Shown here: piece after piece, positions 56,985 to 64,000 of the stretch
Layout of the letters: the number at the start of each line of letters is the position of its first letter
Position numbering within the stretch: the first letter of the stretch is position 1
Assembly: GCF_016808095.1 (NCBI RefSeq)
Contig: NC_068970.1
Location: 43,497,630-43,561,629 of the forward strand
Length of the DNA stretch: 64,000 nucleotides
Source: Vigna angularis
Taxonomy: Eukaryota; Streptophyta; Magnoliopsida; Fabales; Fabaceae
Direction of reading: 5' to 3'
Notes under the pieces: generated by a model
Databases searched by the model: none
Told to the model about the DNA's origin: nothing
The model's input: only the letters and a program-made list of their open reading frames with translations
Position numbers and translations under genes: made by a program

Positions 56985-59900
56985 CATGGCTTCTGCACAA
57001 GAAGTTGTTATCTCTATCAATAAAGTTTATAGGACTGCAAAACAAGTCTCGACTGTTCACGTTACCGAAGAAAAACACAAAAGGCTATATCTTGAGCATT
57101 AGTGGATCTCAAGGATCTCACAGCATACGACTATGATATTCTTTCTGATGCTCACAGATGTGGCATTATAAGCTTCTTTAGGTGGGATACTCCCATACTG
57201 CCTAAATTGGTGAGGTAGTTTTGGAAAAACGTTTAAATTTAATCCAACGACCTTATATGTAAGGTCATTGGAAAAAAAAGTGGTTGCTAACATTGAGACC
57301 ATTGTTGTTGTTGTCGGATGTCCTAGGTTAGATAATTGCTACTTTTAGGGTTAGGATGAAATATATGTTGCGAAAGGAACCATTGGACGCACTCTCTATG
57401 GTTTAAACTTCAAAAATGAGTATGTTAGCAAGGAAATCATCTATAGAGAGTTTTTCTCATATGAAAAGGTTCTACAACGCATTTGCTCCAAGGTGTTTCT
57501 ACATAAAAGCAACGCCATAGACCATGTAACTCAATTGGGTAGAATTATTATCCACCATATAATGAATGGTTGTTATTCAACTTGCCACACCTCATCTTTA
57601 TCCATTTCATCAAATCAATCTGAAACCTAGATGAGGAGGTGATCAATTGCTATTACTCTTCATTGGTTTATAGGTTACTTGTTAAGCAAGGAGTCGTTGA
57701 GCATTTGCTGTCTCCAAATGTCCTTGCTCCAGTAAGGAATAACATACTATAGAGTGTTGCTTCACGAGGCCAGAAATTCAATATCAGCAACGTGAGGAAG
57801 ATCTAGTTGGAGGCAAAGAAAATAGACAAAGTTCCTTCACTCAACATCAACACGATCACCAAGTCTAGAAAAAGCATATTTGATCCTCCTTATATGAAAC
57901 TAGAAAAGAAGGAGATGCTCAAAGTTGCATGCCTCTCCAAGGCATTGTACATAATGATGTTGGAATTGAAGAATCGTCAGATTATATTAGAGTGTGAAGC
58001 GAATAGGCTTCTCGAAAAAGAGAAAGAAACGTCATCTAAGGCTTAATAGTCTCCAACAACGTCTATTGCAACAATGTTTAGTGAACAATCCATTGCTCTT
58101 GCACAAACATTTATAACATCTAAGGGTGGATTGTCTACTAAACGACCTCGATTAGCTGCGTCGAAGGAAAAAAAGGCCAAGAAGATGAAGACGCCTTCTC
58201 CGACCATGGAACGTCTTGAAGCGTCTGATAAAGCTAATGATGAACTCATTCTTAAAGAGCTTCAGAAGAAATCCAAAGCATATCCTAGAAGCGCACTTTT
58301 ACTTCCAAAGAAGTAATTATTGTTGTGCCCCCTCATAAAAAGCAAAGGATAATAATCAAACGCTCCTCCTTAACAACATATAAGAAGATCCCATCGAGCA
58401 TTTTTGTAATAGTGTTTGTTGTTTATGATTGGAACCCTCTCCTCAATCACCACCAAGAGTATCTACTCCTCCTATGCAAACTCCAACTTTGTCGCCCAAA
58501 CAAACGGCCCCTCACAAATCACCTAAACACACTCTCCCAAACAAACATATCCTCAACATTCACCCAAAAAAACATCATGTGATCAAACCCCTCTTAAATC
58601 TTCACAAAAACCAACTATCACACATACCTTACTCTTCACAGAAATGCCTAAGTTTAAAAAACAAAATCCCAAGCCTCACAAAAAAATTTTCTTCCCTCTC
58701 CTAACCTTGACTCAACACCCAAATTACCAACCACATCCTTACCAAGACACCCACCAAAACTTACCAGATATTCCACCTATCCAACGCTCTATTGAGCATC
58801 GCGCTACACCTTCCACTCCACACCCTGGAGACCACTATCACAAAGCCTCTCAAGCCTATAGAAGACTACTCATAGATGTCATTGTTCACCTACCTCTTCC
58901 TACCTAGACTCTAGAACATTATCCTAACCTCTCTTGCATACCTTCCTTTAAATTGCACCTAGGAACCACCATCAGAACTTTCCCTCTTACCAAGCCCAAA
59001 ACGAACCAACTTAAATCTACCACCTCATGTCGACCACTAACAAACAATGAGGAAGACGATGAAAAGCTGCAACTTGCCCTCAAACACTCTTTGGAGGACG
59101 TTGAAAGCTCATCATATGTTCAAGTTTTTGTGCTAGGAGATGTTGGCTCATATGGCCCCCTATCTAAGGTATATCTAGTACCAATCATAAAAAATTCCAC
59201 TTACCTTCTACAAGTAGATGTTCTTCATGCTGCTAAAGAAAAATTGAGCGCCTTTCAAACGCTTAAAGAAATTATTTTTGGTGCTTGATATTATTGCACC
59301 TTATGTACTAGTTATTGATAAGAGGCCACTCAAAATGAAGAAGGTTGAACCTATCAAGGACGTGCGCTCAACTCCTACACGACCTATTCTCGCAAATCCT
59401 AGGAAGACATGGTTTGCTGATGTAACAAACATAGAATCAGACGCTTATCTGTTTTGGAAATAATAGTTTTTGCCCACACAGATGAGTCTCAACTCAACCA
59501 TGCATCGTCAAACAACCATTCTTTAGAAGAATTTGGAGAAGGAATTATCCCACCTTTTTAATGCATAGATGAACCTTGTAGGATTCATGACTTTGATGAT
59601 TTCAATGCTACCTTCCCAGTAGACACCAATGCAAACAGTCAACGCCTATTGGCAAGACTGCCCACTAGGACAACCGTGCCTTAACTACTTATCATTAGAG
59701 ATATTGTGTCATTTGAGGATGCTCTAAGTCAAGTTGTTGTGCAATTATGTGTATCGACTGTAATAGCTGACTTACATGTTGCAACAACTCAATACCTTTA
59801 TCCTGACTCTTCAATGCTTTTGGTCATTATTGAAAAATCTTTTGAAGAAGCACAAGATGTGCCAGATACAACTGAGACACCATATAATCCTCCACCAACA

Positions 59901-60390
59901 ACTACCTCTCCACCTCAATAAACACCAAGCCAAACTATAAATGACCATGGCCCTACCATCTAGTTACCTGGACCAACACCACCCTTAATGACCAAACCCG
60001 ACCCCATCCAACCCATCCTATCTAATTGTTGCAACTAACCCTCAAACCATACCTTCAACTCCTCAACTCAAACCATCCAACCATTCCTCTCAAATAGCCT
60101 CATCCAACCTTCAACGAATAATCACTCTCCCACCAAACTCTGACCTACCTACTAACCTAGCGTCTACTGCCTTGTTGCAGCACATGCATGAACTCATGGC
60201 ATAACACTCTGCAAACACTATTGCAGAGGTTGTTCCTATTAGGGCTGAGCAAAATGAAATATTCATGAAAGTGGTCAACAGCGTAAATGCCCTAACCCAT
60301 ATACTTTTCATCCACCTGGTCCAACCACACAACCACCTACAACCCAATCTCCTCCACTTCCTTCATCTTCCTCTAAGCACTAAACAATAC
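56985..60390 (+). pseudogene. Long decayed reading frame of an unidentified transposon-like protein
   Basis: A chain of plus-strand frames starts with MASAQEVVISINKVYRTAKQ (56986), continues through GTIGRTLYGLNFKNEYVSKE, ICSKVFLHKSNAIDHVTQLG and MEAKKIDKVPSLNINTITKS, a charged helical part (KLEKKEMLKVACLSKALYIM; LECEANRLLEKEKETSS), a Lys-rich part (ASKEKKAKKMKTPSPTMERL), then about 500 residues rich in Pro/Thr/Ser, and ends near LQHMHELMA and IAEVVPIRAEQNEIFMKVVN. Stops and frameshifts interrupt it about every 50-150 codons. Architecture (globular N-part, charged helix, Pro-rich tail, second helix) resembles extra or 'putative plant transposon protein' ORFs of legume retroelements; I cannot name the family. 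Confidence 0.45.
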
Positions 60391-60794
60391 CATCTAGGGG
60401 TAGTCGTGTCATCTAGATGGAGATTAAAGCATTAGGAGCTCAAGAAATCTAGACACTATGGAATATATTTTGTTGTGATACATTAATTTTAAATGCTTCG
60501 ATACATTAATTAAGTTTTTAATTACTTTGATACCTTATTTTCTAGTTGCTCGAATACATTATCTTTATACAAGGCTCTGATCCATTCATTACCCTACCAT
60601 ATATGCTCTAGTACTTAGATTTATGCTTAGCTCTGATAATATAATGCATTGCATATGTCGAAATGATTATGACTTAGGCAATCATATATCATTCATAGCA
60701 TACTTGGTTAATACTTTTACAATCAACATTTTTTCTCTGATCCTCATGGTATACAAATGCTAATTTGCTCTGATAATCATACTATCATATGTTG

Positions 60795-62054
60795 TCTTAT
60801 TGAGACAAGATCGTCTAGAGAGAGTAGACTGCCTAGTAACTCAAGTTTTGAAGTTTAACAAACAACATTTAATAAAATATTGTTTAATGGAAGTATTAAC
60901 AAAGTTCATATCAGAACACCTTTATTAAACACTTATATTATAAACAATGACGTCTCAATTATAAAAGGTTAAACAATGTTTGACAAAAGCATGTCTGGTG
61001 AAAGAAGCTATAAACGTTATATATCTTATCAATTGTCACTACATGAAAAAGCTCAGACTCACATTAGCCACTTATATTACGAATCACGCTTCAACACTTT
61101 ATCAACGTATAGATCATTAAATGCATATAAATATTGTACCTTGTCTGCTCTACTGTTTTCTCTCTCTTTATCTATGCAAATATTGATAATACCAAGATCT
61201 AATAAAAACACTACACGTGGATCAGAAAGACGTTGTCAGATAGGAAGACGTTCCTGGAAGGCTTCCTAAAGCTTTATGTCCTATCATAGTCGTACAATCA
61301 CAACAAAAGTAATGTTGTTCTTCCCAAATAATAAAAAAGTACATATCTTTGTACAAGAAGTCACCGTTTCTCAATAAGGTCAACTCTCTTTAAGTAACGG
61401 TCTTCTCTCAAAGAAACTATAAGGATGACTCATACAAGAGAATAAAAGAACTTTTATAATCAATTGTATTGTTATGTTGTTATTCTCTCTATAATATTAC
61501 ATCGTCTGAGTCTGTTCATAGAACAAAAAGAAAGAACTTCACAAATTCTCATATTTCGTCGTATTGTACTTATCCTATCACTAAGAGTTACTTAAATTTG
61601 TACTTGTCAACAAAACACTGATTATGTTTGGATATTCTGAAGAGAATTAAAATATTTTTATTGTTTAGCTCAGGAGAGTTAAACGTTCTAGACAGTTGTC
61701 TAGGGTTGATACTAAAAGTTGTTAGAATACTTGGATACCATGAGTAGTTAATAATACTCGGTGTATACTAGGAGTGGTTTGTACTCGGTTGTAATCTTAT
61801 ATAAGATTAGTGGAACCTCTCAATAGTTCTTGAGAGAGACTGGATATAACTCTGGATTGAGTGAACCAGTATAAAATACTTGTGTTATTGTTTTTCCTGT
61901 TTAAAACGTTTTCCTAAACACTTGCTTAAAAACACAAGTGTTTAACAATTACTATAGTTTAACCAACACTCACAATAGTTATTAAACGTTGTCTTTTGAA
62001 ACGCTATTGAAACTACCCCCCTCCTCGCCTTTTCTAGTGGTTCCTTGTATTTCA
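60795..62054 (+). repeat. Copia-type 5' LTR
   Basis: Defined on the right by the PBS at 62057. TATAAATA at 61126-61133 is a likely promoter. The U5 side ends with CTCCTCGCC, CTAGTGG and TTTCA. The start at TGTTGTCTTATTGAGAC (60795) is a guess. Its U5 half resembles 42100-42840. Confidence 0.45.
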
Positions 62055-62056
62055 GT

Positions 62057-62068
62057 TGGTATCAGAGC
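62057..62068 (+). promoter_or_regulatory. Copia PBS (initiator-Met tRNA type)
   Basis: TGGTATCAGAGC, the classic plant Ty1/copia primer-binding site complementary to the 3' end of initiator methionine tRNA. Confidence 0.9.
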
Positions 62069-62111
62069 TAACCTCAAGGGTTAGTTCTTCGCCAAAATTG
62101 AGGAAACAAAT

Positions 62112-62720
62112 ATGACTATGATGGAAAATGAAGGATACATAGTAAATCACCCTCCTTTGTTCAAGGGGGAAAAGTTTGACTACTAGATGCAACAGATAAT
62201 TGCTTTTATACCTCTTGACAAGAAGGGGGATGAACTGTCCAGAAATAGATGGACAAACGAGTAAAAGCACAAGTACCTTTTAAACTCAAAAGCTAGAAAT
62301 TCATTAATGTGTACCCTTTTAGAAGAAGAATACGGGAAGGTACACACCTTCAAAGGAGCCAATAAAATTTGGGACACTTTGATCTGATCGTCACACACAA
62401 AGGTTCCAACGAAGTAAAACCAAACAAGTTAAGCCTATGAACAAGGCAATATGAAATGTTTTCAATGGAAGATAATGAAAACATCCAAAGCATGTTCAAC
62501 AGATTCCAGACGATCTTAAATGAACTAAGATCATTAGGTAAGGTCTATGAAAACTCTGATAATATTGATAAAATTTTGTGTAGTCTTCCTAGGAAACAAG
62601 ACCACAAATGACAACTTTAAGAACATCAAAAAATCTTGATGGTACAAGCTTAAAGGAACTTATTAAAGGTGCATGAGTTGGAGCTTCAACAAAATGGAGT
62701 GTTGCTATTCAGAAATGTAT
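62112..62720 (+). pseudogene. gag: Copia gag (UBN2-type), broken
   Basis: The first ATG after the PBS gives MTMMENEGYIVNHPPLFKGE followed by KFDY and a TAG where other copia Gags have Trp. Further pieces in shifting frames: SKARNSLMCTLLEEEYGKVH, FKGANKIWDTL, FSMEDNENIQSMFNRFQTIL, NELRSLGKVYENSDNIDKIL and SLKELIKG-like. The order is that of the copia Gag domain. At least four stops or shifts make it non-functional. Confidence 0.75.
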
Positions 62721-64000
62721 TTAGGCAAATGAAAACAAGATGTTATACACAAATACCTCAATATGAATTGGTCAAAATGGTCTAATTTGGATTGGAGTTT
62801 CCAATGAGAAAAAAGTTTGTAAACCAAACCTTAAAAAATATGGCTCAATGAAAAAAATAAAGTTATTATTTGAACTGAACAAATTACTCTCAAGAAAGAG
62901 ATATTTAAAACATTCGAGAGACATGCAAACAAAGAAAAATTTACTTTCTTAGACACAGAGCTAAGGTTTGAATGTGAAAAACGATTAGGAGATGTATTAT
63001 ATGAAGAACACAAAAATTAATGTAATCAAACCTTAAAACATGGACCATCTTATGTTTGTAAATTATCATCACCCACGAAAGTAAAGATGAATAAGCAAAT
63101 CGAACATATGGTTTTGATGTCACAAAAAGTATATAAATTTTTTGACACTTTTCTTAAATATAAGTAAAAACAATTAATTGTTACCATACACCTCTTCAAC
63201 TGATTAAGAAAAAGATAAGAACTATAGAAAACATCATAATGTTTTTGATAATTTTGTCGATACTTGTATATATTTCAGGAATGTGATACAATAAGTTATC
63301 GAAAAAATGAGGTTGAAGTAAAAAAGAATTCAAAGCAGCTTGATAATGATAATTTCTTAATTAGTTAGCATTTTATAATGCTTCATGGCTGATATTGTTG
63401 ACTGCTTTAGTCCTTAACATGCAAAGCTAAAAATTACTTATAAGATATAGTCAAATGAGTTAATAGTACTTAATTTTGTTTTCTTTTTCTATTAACTTTA
63501 TATTATGTTGAATAATTTCTTTATAAATTGTTATCAATTTTGTTTTTGAAACTCTAATTTAGTGTAGTATTTGGATATAACCATAAAATAGAAAATTACT
63601 ATAATAAGTTGTAGATACACTCATAGCATAGGAAAAACTCATTATTTAGATTATGTCATTATACTATATGTCATTGTAGTTGAAGACATTTTATTTTTCA
63701 TGACTAGTCAGACAATTAAACTACTCTTGTTAAACTGATGTTAAAAGTGACTTTTAACCGCTGTTTAAACTTTCGTCTGAGTAAAGTTTATTTGATTTTT
63801 TTTTAAATTATTAAATTTATAAGATAGAATAGAAAATTATGAAATTTATGTTGAACTATTGTATTTGTATAATAGATGAGGGAATGGTGTTTATTTGAAA
63901 GTTGACGAATGTGACATTTATAAAGAATGTCTAACCGCGTATTATAGTTCAACCAAATTTGTGACCACTTTCAGATGTGATCACTTTGATTTTTCGAAAA
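62721..64000. other. Probable decayed interior of the copia element
   Basis: A frame near 62880-63020 (KKEIFKTFERHANKEKFTFL) could be part of the gag/pol region but shows no recognised motif. The last 0.8 kb is AT-rich without features. Confidence 0.35.

Noticed and set aside
58325..58907. Proline-rich frames taken as separate genes
   Set aside because: They are consecutive pieces of one frameshifted reading frame (56985-60390).
1..64000. tRNA or rRNA genes
   Set aside because: No cloverleaf-type tRNA gene with A and B boxes and no rRNA-like sequence was noticed by eye; the tRNA-like match at 16186-16203 is a primer-binding site.

Overview
The window looks like intergenic DNA of a plant nuclear genome, very probably a papilionoid legume (Vigna/Phaseolus type; this is inference). 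The grounds are Tat/Ogre-type and copia LTR elements, OTU-bearing Mutator-like elements (MULEs), CACTA transposons carrying pieces of plant genes (plastid ribosomal protein S5, an LRR receptor kinase), a PP2C pseudogene, long AT microsatellites and GT-AG introns. No intact ordinary host gene is certain. The only clean long reading frames belong to a retrotransposon.

Layout. (1) 1-23,000: a degenerate FAR1/MULE-transposase/SWIM/OTU gene on the minus strand is split by a 20.3-kb LTR retrotransposon (292-20634, minus strand, LTRs of about 4.43 kb, target-site duplication ATACA). Reading in the element's direction, it has a PBS, a degenerate ORF1, an intact 489-codon gag, no pol, an oppositely transcribed intron-containing gene for a WUSCHEL-type homeodomain protein, and a long repeat-rich 3' region with a 35-copy minisatellite. 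Beside its 3' LTR lies a 218-bp copy of the host DNA from beyond its 5' LTR, a rearrangement scar. (2) 23.3-28.6 kb: a 164-bp near-perfect palindrome, a MuDR-type transposase pseudogene and AT-rich filler. (3) 28.6-37.1 kb: a decayed Ty3/gypsy pol (protease, RT, RNase H), LTR fragments and solo-LTR candidates. (4) 37.2-50.8 kb: three non-autonomous CACTA elements with exact ends and 3-bp TSDs. One sits in a MULE exon and carries a fragment of a plastid RPS5 gene. One carries LRR-receptor-kinase fragments and has an unoccupied paralogous site in the same window. The third is a smaller relative in inverse orientation. A duplicated 0.6-kb segment and a candidate 59-codon small gene lie between them. 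(5) 50.8-64.0 kb: non-coding repeats, an intron-retaining PP2C pseudogene, a long decayed unidentified transposon-like reading frame, and a copia 5' LTR with PBS and broken gag.

The best candidate for an undescribed system is the antisense WUS/WOX-like gene in the pol-less retrotransposon. It has a TATA box, a 5'-UTR intron, a frame-preserving coding intron, a WUS-type homeodomain skeleton and a WUS-box-like LNLFPV motif. It would let a gag-only element encode its own putative transcription factor, on the strand where its introns survive reverse transcription of the sense RNA. All assignments are by eye from sequence; no database search was run.
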